Source: Yoonia maricola (lineage in GTDB: Bacteria; Pseudomonadota; Alphaproteobacteria; Rhodobacterales; Rhodobacteraceae). Taken from it: a stretch of 64,000 bases of DNA. The stretch lies in the NCBI RefSeq assembly GCF_002797915.1, contig NZ_PGTY01000001.1, positions 868,001 through 932,000 on the forward strand. Reading direction: 5' to 3'. Under the pieces are notes generated by a model. The model ran no database searches. It was not told the origin of the DNA and was given only the letters and a program-made list of their open reading frames with translations. Below are positions 42,180 to 50,557 of the stretch, one piece after another. Position numbers and translations under genes: made by a program. The first letter of the stretch is position 1. Every line of letters starts with the position of its first letter.

Positions 42180-43364
42180 TCACTCCTCAATCCGTTCGCG
42201 CATATCCACGTCCAGCGCCGGATCAGGATCTGTGATGAACACCGACAACAGCCCTGCGGTCATCGCACCCACACCCAGCAGCACCAGCGTGTAATTCACA
42301 ACCCAGCCCACGAACGGGATGAAGTTGAGGATCGCAACGGCGCAAATCGCCAGCAGGATCGTCACCAGCTTCATCAGAAACGACGGGTCCTCATCGCCGT
42401 TAAAGGCCAGCACTATGCGCCGGGCCACGCCGTAGGCGGCCAAGAGATAGCCCAAAGTCCAGACCACAAGGATCGCCAGCAAGGCAAATGGAACGAAGGG
42501 GATGCCAATGATGGTGAGTGCTGTCACAGGCACCATGCCAAAGAGCGCCGATAGGCCAATGACCCCCAAAAGGAAAGTCTGCAAGGGCTGGCGCGTCACA
42601 CGGCGGCGCATCTTTTCCACCCGGTTGGGCACCAGTGTCAGGAAGATCGCGGCAAGCAGCAACAGGAAGATCGTTGAGATCAGAAAGGCTGAAAAAAGCG
42701 ACATCCATGTCGGCAGCATTGGCATATCGACGCCTTCCCAGCTGCGATTGAACGCGCGATAGGTCTCGCCTGTGTTCCATTCTTCGCGGGTGATCCGGGC
42801 CGCCGGGATTACCCGCTCTGGCACGCTGATCTCATCGTCGGCAGACAGGATCAGCGCACCGTCGATCCGGGCCTCTGGGCCAAAGGTCAACGTTTTCGCA
42901 ACGATCCACGCATCCCCCGAAACAGGTGCGTTCAGATACACTTTGCCGCCAAAGGCCGTTAATGCACCGGTCACAGGACCTTCAATCGTCAGGTTGCGGC
43001 CAAAGAAGCGCAGATTGCCCGCCACTGCGGCGGCGGCACTGCTGCGCACGCTGAACCCTGCGGCGGTGACGTCCTCGCCTACCGTCCCGCTGATCGTGAC
43101 AGTGCTACCTGCCGCATAAAGGTCACCCCCCGTCTGCGTGCTGACATCCACGTCATAGCCTGCGGCATGAATATCGCCACTGGCGCTGCCAGAGGTGGTG
43201 ATGACACTGCCAGCGGCAAAGACATCGCCCGTGGCACTTAGCGTGTCTGCCACGGCCTCTCCGGCCATATAGGTATCGCCGCCATGTGTGCGGCTGACGT
43301 CTTGGGCCAGTCCGGGGCCCGCAAGGGCCAGACTAGCGACGGTCGCAATCAAGAGATGTCGCAT
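42180..43364 (-). CDS. polymer-forming (bactofilin-like) exported/membrane protein
   Basis: A 394-residue protein. A signal peptide (LLIATVASLALAGPGLAQ) leads to about 170 residues of short repeated strands such as GDVFAAGSV, GDLYAAGSTV and GEDVTAAGFSV, a right-handed beta-helix of bactofilin type. Four hydrophobic helices follow from about 225 to 385. The N-terminal part is probably periplasmic and the C-terminal part anchors it. AAGGA lies before the ATG. The function is unknown; an envelope scaffold in stress is plausible from its neighbours. It is divergent from hsp20, with a FixK-like box between. Confidence 0.8.
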   Translation of the reverse strand: MRHLLIATVASLALAGPGLAQDVSRTHGGDTYMAGEAVADTLSATGDVFAAGSVITTSGSASGDIHAAGYDVDVSTQTGGDLYAAGSTVTISGTVGEDVTAAGFSVRSSAAAAVAGNLRFFGRNLTIEGPVTGALTAFGGKVYLNAPVSGDAWIVAKTLTFGPEARIDGALILSADDEISVPERVIPAARITREEWNTGETYRAFNRSWEGVDMPMLPTWMSLFSAFLISTIFLLLLAAIFLTLVPNRVEKMRRRVTRQPLQTFLLGVIGLSALFGMVPVTALTIIGIPFVPFALLAILVVWTLGYLLAAYGVARRIVLAFNGDEDPSFLMKLVTILLAICAVAILNFIPFVGWVVNYTLVLLGVGAMTAGLLSVFITDPDPALDVDMRERIEE

Positions 43365-43426
43365 GGATTTGTCCTTTGGTCAGTCAGTTTGCGCCGCCAC
43401 TGATAGAGCGACGCGCAAATTCAGGA

Positions 43427-43440
43427 TTGAGCAATGTCAA
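43427..43440. promoter_or_regulatory. candidate FNR/FixK-like box upstream of hsp20
   Basis: TTGAG-CAAT-GTCAA matches the consensus at 8 of 10 positions. Its right half and spacer (CAAT-GTCAA) are identical to the box at 24838. TACACC (43463-43468) is a possible -10 for hsp20. Confidence 0.45.
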
Positions 43441-43513
43441 AACCGGCCTGCCCGTTGCGCGCTACACCTGCGTCAGACGCACCGATGCGTCGCTAAAAAC
43501 GGAGACTTGGATC

Positions 43514-43999
43514 ATGCAAACAAACCTCCCCCCTGCCCCGTCCAAACGGTCTGAACCGCAACCCTTCTTTGAGCAATTGCAACAAGAGATGGAGCAGCTT
43601 TTTGACCGGTTCCGCGGCTACCCGCCCATCGCAGGCGCGCTGCCGCGCCTTGGTGTGTTAGACAGCCTGCGCCCGGCCATCGACATGGCCGAAACCGATG
43701 ATGCGGTGGAAGTCACCGCCGAAATCCCCGGCGCAAAGGCGGATGATCTGGATGTGTCGCTGAACGGTGACACGCTGGTGATCAAAGGCGAAAAGTCGGA
43801 CGAGCGGAACGAAAACGACAAAAACTATCACTTGGTGGAACGCAGCTATGGCAGCTTTCGGCGGCAGATCCCGCTGGGCTTCACGCCCGCTCAGGATGCC
43901 GTTGAAGGGCATTTTGTTGATGGGATCTTGCGGGTGTCGATTGCCAAACCAGCCGAGGTGAAAACGGCCAATCGCAAGATTGAAATCAACACCAAATGA
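43514..43999 (+). CDS. Hsp20/alpha-crystallin small heat shock protein
   Basis: A 161-residue chaperone. The N-terminal part (EQLQQEMEQLFDRFRGY) leads to an alpha-crystallin domain with VTAEIPGAKADDLDVSLNGD, GEKSDERNENDKNYHLVERS, SYGSFRRQIPLGF and HFVDGILRVSIAKP. Small Hsps hold unfolding proteins in large oligomers. ATG 43514 follows GGAG; the longer upstream frame runs across the regulatory gap. The gene is 55 bp upstream of a universal stress protein gene, a pairing also seen in low-oxygen regulons of other bacteria. Confidence 0.93.
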   Translation: MQTNLPPAPSKRSEPQPFFEQLQQEMEQLFDRFRGYPPIAGALPRLGVLDSLRPAIDMAETDDAVEVTAEIPGAKADDLDVSLNGDTLVIKGEKSDERNENDKNYHLVERSYGSFRRQIPLGFTPAQDAVEGHFVDGILRVSIAKPAEVKTANRKIEINTK

Positions 44000-44006
44000 G
44001 TATCCC

Positions 44007-44032
44007 AGCGCCCGGCGAAATCGCCGGGCGCT
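44007..44032 (+). terminator. strong hairpin between hsp20 and universal stress gene
   Basis: AGCGCCCGGCGA (44007-44018) and TCGCCGGGCGCT (44021-44032) pair perfectly. There is no T run, so it may cut or protect the mRNA and reduce expression of the downstream gene. Confidence 0.65.
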
Positions 44033-44054
44033 GCTTGAATGAGGAGGACCCGCC

Positions 44055-44894
44055 ATGACCCTGCGCACCATTCTTGTCTGCCTGACGAGCACCAGTTCAG
44101 CCGCTGATGTGCTGAAATCCGCAGCCAACCTTGCCCGCCGCGACAACGCCCATGTGATCGGCTTTTATGTCACGGAATCGCTGGTGGTCTACCCCGGCAT
44201 CGCCGTGCATATTCCTGAGGTCAGCTATCAAAGCTTCATCGCCAGCCAAAAGGCCCATGCGCAAGAGATGAAAGAGATTTTCGATGCGCAAATGCAAGTC
44301 GAAACCTTCCCGAGCGAGTGGCGACAAGTCAGCAGCGAAAGCGGCTTTCTGGCCGATAGCATCATCGCCAATGCGCGCAATGTTGATCTGGTGGTCATGG
44401 CACAGGAAGAGGACGGCGAAGACCGCCCGCTGATCAACAACCTTGCTGAACGGGTGATCAAGGAAAGCGGGCGGCCCGTGCTGGTGATCCCGCGCGATTA
44501 CGTGGCCGAAACTCTGGGCGAAACCGTGCTTCTGGGCTGGAGCGACACACGCGAGGCGACGCGGGCCATGCATGACATGCTGGGCGTGGTCAGCACTGAG
44601 GCAAACCTGCGCGTGCTGCGCATCGGCAAGCCTCCCGGTGATACGCTCGCCGATTTTGGAGCCAACGATCTGGCCATCGCCATCGCGCGGCACGGACCCA
44701 AAGTCGAGATTGTACATCGGGACAAGGATGGGCAAAAGGTGCCAGGCATCCTGAGCCACGAAGCCTTTGAAATGGGGGCCGATATGCTAATCACCGGGGC
44801 TTTCGGGCACTCACGCGTCTATGATTTCGTGATCGGCGCGGCAACGCGGGATTTACTGCGGGACGCAAAGCTGCCGGTAATGTTTTCGAAATAG
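44055..44894 (+). CDS. universal stress protein, two UspA domains
   Basis: A 279-residue tandem UspA protein. The first domain begins LRTILVCLTSTSSAADVLKS and ends RVIKESGRPVLVIPRD; the second has TVLLGWSDTREATRAMHDML and GADMLITGAFGHSRVYDFVIG. The G-x2-G-x9-G-S/T ATP motif appears in degenerate form (GAFGHSRVYDFVIGAATRD). Such proteins bind ATP or partners and promote survival in stationary phase or anoxia. GAGGAGGA precedes the ATG. It probably shares the hsp20 transcript. Confidence 0.88.
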   Translation: MTLRTILVCLTSTSSAADVLKSAANLARRDNAHVIGFYVTESLVVYPGIAVHIPEVSYQSFIASQKAHAQEMKEIFDAQMQVETFPSEWRQVSSESGFLADSIIANARNVDLVVMAQEEDGEDRPLINNLAERVIKESGRPVLVIPRDYVAETLGETVLLGWSDTREATRAMHDMLGVVSTEANLRVLRIGKPPGDTLADFGANDLAIAIARHGPKVEIVHRDKDGQKVPGILSHEAFEMGADMLITGAFGHSRVYDFVIGAATRDLLRDAKLPVMFSK

Positions 44895-45069
44895 CCCGAC
44901 ATGGGCAATATGTTTATTTACAGTCTTGTTGCGGGGCGGCTATGCGGCGAAGCCCGTGTGAAAACTCGCGGATGATCTGAATATTGGTATGACTTCCGTG
45001 CCCGGTGCAGAGGTATTTCATGGGGCAGTTTATCGACGGCATGGACAGGCATTAGACAATGGCAATTCT

Positions 45070-46083
45070 TCACGCGACAATCACGTCCTCGACGGGGCGG
45101 CGTAGTGACATCGGCATAGGTTCACCGCGTCCGAAACGCACGACAAGGTCCGGTCGCCTTCCCTCGATGCCGAGCCATTTTGCGAATTCAGGACGAATAG
45201 ACGCCGCTTCAATCGGCATATTCATATGCGCGTGGCAGAGACCAAGAGCCGTCGCCATCAGGGCAAACCTTTCAAAGCTGCGTCCAACGTTGATCCAGCC
45301 TTCAGGGGTTTCGTCATCCGCAACAAAGACAACCAACCCCGCAGAAGACGCCAAATGTCTGGCAAGTTTGGCGGTTTCGGCCTTCTTTCTGAATGCAAAG
45401 CCAAACACAATCGGGCCGAGCCAGTCCGGCGAACTTGGGTTGCCTGTGCTTGGAGCAGAAAGACCATCAGCTTTTTCTATCGACGTTTTGCTGCTGAACC
45501 TTATCCAGCTTTTCAATTCATCGACGAATGCAGGGTCATCCATCTGCGCAGCGTTGCCCACCTGAATGAATTCAAGCGCCTGATCCAGCTTCATACGCTG
45601 GGTAATGAGGTGAAAATGGACGCCTTCTCGGGTAGCCGCCTCCGCGAGTTGGTCTAGTTCTGCGTCGGACAACGTGGTGCCGTCATACTCTGACCTTGTC
45701 GACTGCCGCTTTGGAATGGCATCACTTAACATAGTGTCAGTCACCTCACCTTCTCCAAGTGCGATCCGGATAAAAGTGTCACCTGCCTCATCTCTATGTG
45801 TGGTGGTTTCAGTTGATCGTCCGCTCGCACGGGCGGCCACCACCAAATTCTCGGCTGCACAGCCAAGTGAGATATAGAGGTGATGATCGTCGGGATCGAC
45901 CGCCGGGGTACTTCTTAAGAAATCCGGCAAGATATTTACGGTGTCTTCATTGATGAGAAATTTCCACGGCTGCGTGTTATGAGAATTCGCCGCCAAGGAG
46001 GCAAACCTGACAATATCGCGCAGGCCCGGTTCAGGCGGTAGGCTTTTACGGATTTCACGCGCTGCGAGGGTGTATCGATTCAT
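45070..46083 (-). CDS. nitroreductase-fold protein, Acg-like
   Basis: A 337-residue protein with LAANSHNTQPWKFLI near 31-45, the FMN-site SxNTQPW motif, and long internal spacers typical of the Acg (Rv2032) family, which are degenerate tandem nitroreductase folds of about 330 residues. It ends RPDLVVRFGRGEPMPMSLRR, where the second half is more standard. Acg-type proteins may sequester FMN rather than reduce substrates. ATG 46083 follows GGAGGATG; upstream in-frame Met codons are rejected. A FixK-like box lies about 100 bp upstream. Confidence 0.85.
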   Translation of the reverse strand: MNRYTLAAREIRKSLPPEPGLRDIVRFASLAANSHNTQPWKFLINEDTVNILPDFLRSTPAVDPDDHHLYISLGCAAENLVVAARASGRSTETTTHRDEAGDTFIRIALGEGEVTDTMLSDAIPKRQSTRSEYDGTTLSDAELDQLAEAATREGVHFHLITQRMKLDQALEFIQVGNAAQMDDPAFVDELKSWIRFSSKTSIEKADGLSAPSTGNPSSPDWLGPIVFGFAFRKKAETAKLARHLASSAGLVVFVADDETPEGWINVGRSFERFALMATALGLCHAHMNMPIEAASIRPEFAKWLGIEGRRPDLVVRFGRGEPMPMSLRRPVEDVIVA

Positions 46084-46179
46084 CGCATCCTCCATCATTC
46101 CCAGGTTCACCGGCTGCGATGCAACACGACTTTGCAGACCGGCCTGTGGTTTCTTTCTCATCAATTGGCGTCTTGTGCA

Positions 46180-46193
46180 TTGATTTTGCGCAA
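46180..46193. promoter_or_regulatory. candidate FNR/FixK-like box upstream of the nitroreductase gene
   Basis: TTGAT-TTTG-CGCAA matches 8 of 10 consensus positions. There is no strong -10 at ideal spacing, so the site is weaker than the others. Confidence 0.35.
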
Positions 46194-46282
46194 GTGCTGC
46201 CGGTCAGCATTCTACCCAGGCACCGAGAAGCGGACGTTCACGCGATGCGCAGAATAGCTCATTCTAGGTTCTTAGCCGACTT

Positions 46283-47431
46283 TCACCCGGCTACATCGTG
46301 ATCATAAAGCCACCCAAGCCGATTCAAAAACGCCGCAGGTGCGGCCTTCCCCATGGCCTTTAGCCCTGCATGGGCCAACCGGCGTTGCAGCCCTCCAAGG
46401 TGATAGTTCCGTGCGTTCTTGTTGGCCGCTGCGATTGCTTTGACCACCCGCGCGCGGCGTTTGTCCTGATAGCTGCGCAGCCCCTTATCGAGTGACGCAT
46501 TTTCATCGCAACAGCGCGCCAGAACATAGGCGTCCTCGATCGCCAGGTTCGCGCCCTGCGCCAGAAATGGCAGCGTTGGATGTGCGGCATCCCCCAGGAT
46601 CGCGACCGATCCGGCATGCCATTTTTCAGCCACCGGATGCCGGAACAACCCCCAGAGGTTCGCCTTTTCAACCTCGCCCAAGATGCTTTTGACCTCCCAC
46701 CCGCAATCGGCAAAGACCATGCGCAGGTTGCCGGGATCATCGTCGTGGTGCCAACCTTCGTCGGCCCATTGTCCACGTTCCTGAACAGCGACGATGTTCA
46801 AACGCCCCCCGCTCAGCGGATAGGTCACCAGATGCCGCCCCGGCGCCATCCAGATACGCGCAACCTGATCGGCTTGCTTGGTCTTGATCATCGCGCGCCA
46901 TGCGACTTGACCGGTAAAGAAAGGTTCCGTTGGCCTGTTGATCAGCCCGCGCACGGCAGATCGCAACCCATCCGCACCAACCGTCAGCACTGGCCGGACA
47001 AGGCGGCCTTCCACCATAAAACTGCCATCGGGGTTGAGCCTATCAACGCGCGTGCCCAGCTTGACAGTCACGCCCGCGGCCTCGCAGCCCCGCGCCAGAA
47101 TATCGATCAAGGCGGCCCGGTGGTAAAAACGATAAGGCGGGGTTTGCCCAGACAGATCAAAGCGCGTGATTTCACGGCTCGTTACAGCGTCCATCGGTAC
47201 AACGGCCTGCGCTGTCACTCCAGTTGCTGCCAGCGCGCGGTCGATGCCAAGCGCATTGAGGGCACGCGCCCCATTTGGAGTAATCTGCAACCCTGCCCCC
47301 ACTTCTGTCAGTGCAGGTGCTTGCTCATATACGGTCACGTTGGCGTCACGGCGCCCAAAGGCCAGTGCTGCTGTCAGCCCCCCAATGCCGCCGCCGATCA
47401 CGGCGATGTCGCGGCCTTGGTTGTGGGTCAT
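46283..47431 (-). CDS. FAD-dependent monooxygenase (salicylate hydroxylase-like)
   Basis: A 382-residue group A flavin monooxygenase. It has the dinucleotide motif IAVIGGGIGGLTAALAFGRR at the N terminus, the DG motif in TVGADGLRSAVR, and the GD motif in ILGDAAHPTLPFLAQGANLA. The family hydroxylates aromatic or similar substrates with NAD(P)H and oxygen. It starts one base after the dksA stop, so it is cotranscribed with dksA. No aromatic catabolism genes are nearby, and the substrate is unknown. Confidence 0.86.
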   Translation of the reverse strand: MTHNQGRDIAVIGGGIGGLTAALAFGRRDANVTVYEQAPALTEVGAGLQITPNGARALNALGIDRALAATGVTAQAVVPMDAVTSREITRFDLSGQTPPYRFYHRAALIDILARGCEAAGVTVKLGTRVDRLNPDGSFMVEGRLVRPVLTVGADGLRSAVRGLINRPTEPFFTGQVAWRAMIKTKQADQVARIWMAPGRHLVTYPLSGGRLNIVAVQERGQWADEGWHHDDDPGNLRMVFADCGWEVKSILGEVEKANLWGLFRHPVAEKWHAGSVAILGDAAHPTLPFLAQGANLAIEDAYVLARCCDENASLDKGLRSYQDKRRARVVKAIAAANKNARNYHLGGLQRRLAHAGLKAMGKAAPAAFLNRLGWLYDHDVAG

Positions 47432-47432
47432 A

Positions 47433-47855
47433 TCAGTCGTCCCGGTGAACCTTTTCGCGACGCTCATGGCGCTCTTGCGCCTCAAGGCTCATTGTAGCGA
47501 TGGGGCGTGCGTCCAACCGTTTCAGCGAAATCGGCTCGCCTGTTTTTTCGCAATAACCGTATTCGCCTTCTTCAATCCTGCGCAGGGCGGCGTCGATCTT
47601 GGTGACAAGCTTGCGCTGGCGATCACGGGTGCGCAGTTCAAGGGAACGGTCGGTTTCTTCAGAGGCGCGATCGGCCACATCGGGGATATTGCGGGTCTGG
47701 TCTTTCATGCCAGCGACAGTGTCGCGGCTATCTTCAAGAAGTTCTGATTTCCAGTTCAGCAGTTTCCGGCGGAAATATTCGGTCTGCTTTTCATTCATGA
47801 ATGGTTCGTCGTCTGCTGGGCGATAGTCATCTGCTAGAAACACTTCGGCCTTCAT
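47433..47855 (-). CDS. dksA: RNA polymerase-binding transcription factor DksA (single-cysteine form)
   Basis: A 140-residue DksA with the coiled coil containing FRRKLLNWKSELLEDSRDT, then RASEETDRSLELRTRDRQRKL with the tip Asp residues, and the C-terminal globular part GEYGYCEKTGEPI. Of the four zinc-finger cysteines only one remains, so it is the low-cysteine type known from Rhodobacter. DksA works with ppGpp at the polymerase secondary channel. AAGGA precedes ATG 47855. The downstream flavin monooxygenase begins one base after its stop. Confidence 0.92.
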   Translation of the reverse strand: MKAEVFLADDYRPADDEPFMNEKQTEYFRRKLLNWKSELLEDSRDTVAGMKDQTRNIPDVADRASEETDRSLELRTRDRQRKLVTKIDAALRRIEEGEYGYCEKTGEPISLKRLDARPIATMSLEAQERHERREKVHRDD

Positions 47856-48035
47856 CGTAAATCCTTTCACTGTGGCAGCCGCACGCCTGCGTCCGCGCTG
47901 CCCTCACCCCAGTTTTGACGCGGGTTTACTCCCTTCGCTGCATGCTGTCACCCCCTCTTTTTGTACGGCTCGCAAGGTGTTGATGATCCCATATGACCTG
48001 CTAGGCTGCCCACGAAATCATAAGGGTACGAGACG

Positions 48036-48899
48036 ATGGGATTTACGGGGCAACTCACTGGGCAATTCACCGGCACAGACACTTATGTTGCCACCGAAGA
48101 CCTGACGATGGCGGTGAATGCCGCCGTGACGCTGGAACGCCCACTGCTGGTCAAAGGCGAGCCGGGCACAGGCAAGACAGAACTGGCACGGCAGGTCAGC
48201 GCAGCGCTTGGCTTACCTATGATTGAGTGGCACATAAAATCTACAACCAAGGCGCAACAAGGGCTTTACGAATACGATGCCGTCAGTCGCCTGCGCGACA
48301 GCCAATTGGGTGACGCCCGTGTGCATGACGTTGCCAACTATATCAAGCAAGGCAAGCTGTGGCAGGCCTTTGGCGCGGATGGCAAAGTCGTGTTGCTGAT
48401 TGATGAGATCGACAAGGCCGATATCGAATTCCCCAACGACCTGCTGCAAGAGCTCGACCGGATGGAATTCCACGTCTACGAGACCGGCGAAACGGTGAAG
48501 GCTGTACACCGCCCCATTGTCATCATCACATCCAACAATGAAAAAGAACTGCCCGACGCCTTTCTGCGCCGCTGTTTCTTCCACTACATCCGCTTTCCCG
48601 ACATCGACACGATGCGGCAGATTGTCGAGGTCCATCATCCGGGCATCAAAGACCAACTGCTGACAGCCGCCCTCACCCAGTTCTACGAACTCCGCGAAAC
48701 GGCAGGTTTGAAGAAAAAGCCCTCGACTTCCGAGGTGCTCGACTGGCTCAAGCTACTGTTGGCCGAGGATCTGACCGCCGAAGACCTCAAACGCGACGGT
48801 GCGAATGCGCTCCCCAAGCTGCACGGGGCTTTGCTGAAAAACGAACAGGACGTGCACCTTTTTGAACGGCTTGCATTTATGGCGCGCGGTCAACGCTAA
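48036..48899 (+). CDS. MoxR-family AAA+ ATPase
   Basis: A 287-residue AAA+ ATPase. Walker A is GEPGTGKTE near 42, Walker B is VVLLIDEIDKAD near 122, and sensor residues are in IVIITSNNEKELPDAFLRRC. The length and the C-terminal half (KKKPSTSEVLDWLKLLLAED) fit the CoxD/MoxR type that works with a VWA protein to insert cofactors or remodel complexes. The matching VWA gene begins 3.2 kb downstream at 52094. The stop overlaps a convergent hydrolase gene by 23 bp. Confidence 0.9.
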   Translation: MGFTGQLTGQFTGTDTYVATEDLTMAVNAAVTLERPLLVKGEPGTGKTELARQVSAALGLPMIEWHIKSTTKAQQGLYEYDAVSRLRDSQLGDARVHDVANYIKQGKLWQAFGADGKVVLLIDEIDKADIEFPNDLLQELDRMEFHVYETGETVKAVHRPIVIITSNNEKELPDAFLRRCFFHYIRFPDIDTMRQIVEVHHPGIKDQLLTAALTQFYELRETAGLKKKPSTSEVLDWLKLLLAEDLTAEDLKRDGANALPKLHGALLKNEQDVHLFERLAFMARGQR

Positions 48900-49554
48900 G
48901 GGTGTTCAGGAAGTCCGCAACCACTGCTGCGGCTTCGGTCGGCACGGTTTGCAGCAAGAAATGTGGGCCCTCCACCGTGACCACATTCGAAAAGGCAGTA
49001 GATGCCCGGCGCGGCACCAAACGGTCGCAAGACGCGCGAAGGTAAATTGAGGGGACCGTCGCATGAGTGATGTGGGACCTGACATCGACAGAAAGTACAG
49101 CCCGCAGGCGCGCAATGAGCGTTTCGGATTTGACCCGCGAGAGCGATTGTGAAAACTGCGCCAGGAATGCCGCATCGGACCACTGCCCTGTGATCCAAGG
49201 TTGCATCAACTTAATCATAAATCCTGACGTTATCGGCAAATACCGTGCAGCCCTCACGGCACCTTTGGGTATTCGTCGTGGGCGCATTGCGAATGTTGCG
49301 ACATAAACGACAGCGTCTATTTTCGCCGACTGTTGCTGCACCAGTTGCGCTGCCACCGGTCCTGAGAACGATTGCGCGATGAGCGTCACCGGCCCTTTGG
49401 GTAGCTGCGCCAAAACCCAAGGCACCAGATCGGCGTAGGAGGTCAGGTGATCGGGGTAGTTGAGCGCAGTAACGCTATGGCCCCTCAAGGCGTCGCAGAA
49501 CGGTTGCGCCAAATTGCCATCGCCATCGAGACCGGGGAGCACAATGATTTGCAT
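48877..49554 (-). CDS. alpha/beta hydrolase
   Basis: A 225-residue alpha/beta-hydrolase-fold protein. It starts QIIVLPGLDGDGNLAQPF, has the nucleophile elbow LIAQSFSGPVAAQL (AxSxSG in place of the usual GxSxG), and YLRASCDRLVPRRASTAF with a probable acid Asp before the final His in EGPHFLLQTVP. The substrate is unknown. ATG 49554 is preferred; a GTG six codons upstream is possible. It overlaps moxR convergently. Confidence 0.78.
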   Translation of the reverse strand: MQIIVLPGLDGDGNLAQPFCDALRGHSVTALNYPDHLTSYADLVPWVLAQLPKGPVTLIAQSFSGPVAAQLVQQQSAKIDAVVYVATFAMRPRRIPKGAVRAARYLPITSGFMIKLMQPWITGQWSDAAFLAQFSQSLSRVKSETLIARLRAVLSVDVRSHITHATVPSIYLRASCDRLVPRRASTAFSNVVTVEGPHFLLQTVPTEAAAVVADFLNTLSVDRAP

Positions 49555-49614
49555 ATATTTCTTTCGAAACACCCTCAGCCATGCTCAACAGCAGCATGAG
49601 CGGCTTGATCCATC

Positions 49615-49986
49615 TTAGTTAGGAACAAGGTCAATCCCCTGATCGGCCCCGAATGCGCGACAATAATCCATCCAGTCGCCAAAGTCTGGCGCAAAAACGG
49701 CCATAGCGCCCCGTGCGCTCCATTCGTCGTATTTCGCGGTCATGGCCGCATCGACATAGGTGTTGGGGTCAGGCACCCCTTCCTCCTGTGCCTGTACAAC
49801 CGCCGCGTTCATCCATTTGGCTTGCCCAAACTCCAACGCATGCACGGCATCTTCACGCTCTACATGGTCGCGTCCAAAGGCATAAAGCCCCGCGCATTCC
49901 GCCATGCTTTTGCTGAATGGCTGGGCTGTGACAGCGCTGGCAGCGCCCACAAAAAGGACAATCGCGGCAGGACATATACGTTTCAT
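49615..49986 (-). CDS. small secreted hypothetical protein
   Basis: A 123-residue protein with a signal peptide (KRICPAAIVLFVGAASAVTA) followed by a mature part carrying two Cys, one in MAECAGLYAFGRDHV and one in DYCRAFGADQG, likely one disulfide. The middle part (ALEFGQAKWMNAAVVQAQEE) is helical. I do not recognise a family. ATG 49986 is chosen because a normal signal peptide begins there. It is divergent from the GNAT gene at 50099. Confidence 0.68.
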   Translation of the reverse strand: MKRICPAAIVLFVGAASAVTAQPFSKSMAECAGLYAFGRDHVEREDAVHALEFGQAKWMNAAVVQAQEEGVPDPNTYVDAAMTAKYDEWSARGAMAVFAPDFGDWMDYCRAFGADQGIDLVPN

Positions 49987-50098
49987 AGGCGTGATAAAGC
50001 CAACAAATTCTGTCCAAAACAAGGCCGCACAGCTAATTGACTGGCCCTGCGCGCAAACACAGCTATTGTCAGCCCAAGATAAAGAACGAGCATGACCT

Positions 50099-50557
50099 AT
50101 GACGACCACTTCACCCGTCTCAATCCGGCCACTGCGTGCGGACGACGAAGCCGATTGGCGCCGCCTTTGGGAAGGCTATTTGGGTTTTTACAAATCCACC
50201 GTGCCAGAGCCCGTCTATGCCAGCACATTCACCCGGCTTTTGGGCGATGACCTGCAGGATTTTCACGGGTTGGTGGCAGAGGTTGATGGCAGGCTTGTTG
50301 GCCTTGTCCACTATGTATTTCACCGCCATTGCTGGCGCATTGAAAACGTCTGCTATTTGCAAGACCTCTACGCTGACCCGTCGGTGCGTGGCACCGGGAT
50401 TGGGCGCAAGCTGATAGAGGCCGTTTATCAGGCCGCAGATGACGCAGGCGCACCTTCCGTCTATTGGATGACGCAGCAAGACAACACCGCTGGCCGCCGC
50501 CTTTATGACCGCGTGGGGCAAGTGACCAACTTCATCAAATATCAGAGACCGGCATGA
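50099..50557 (+). CDS. GNAT family N-acetyltransferase
   Basis: A 152-residue acetyltransferase beginning SIRPLRADDEADWRRLWEGY. It has LQDLYADPSVRGTGIGRKLI, the R-G-x-G-x-G/A acetyl-CoA motif, and VYWMTQQDNTAGRRLYDRVG. The pattern is that of small-molecule or polyamine-type GNATs; the substrate cannot be told. The last codons overlap the start of the following DUF2927 gene (ATGA). Confidence 0.86.
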   Translation: MTTTSPVSIRPLRADDEADWRRLWEGYLGFYKSTVPEPVYASTFTRLLGDDLQDFHGLVAEVDGRLVGLVHYVFHRHCWRIENVCYLQDLYADPSVRGTGIGRKLIEAVYQAADDAGAPSVYWMTQQDNTAGRRLYDRVGQVTNFIKYQRPA

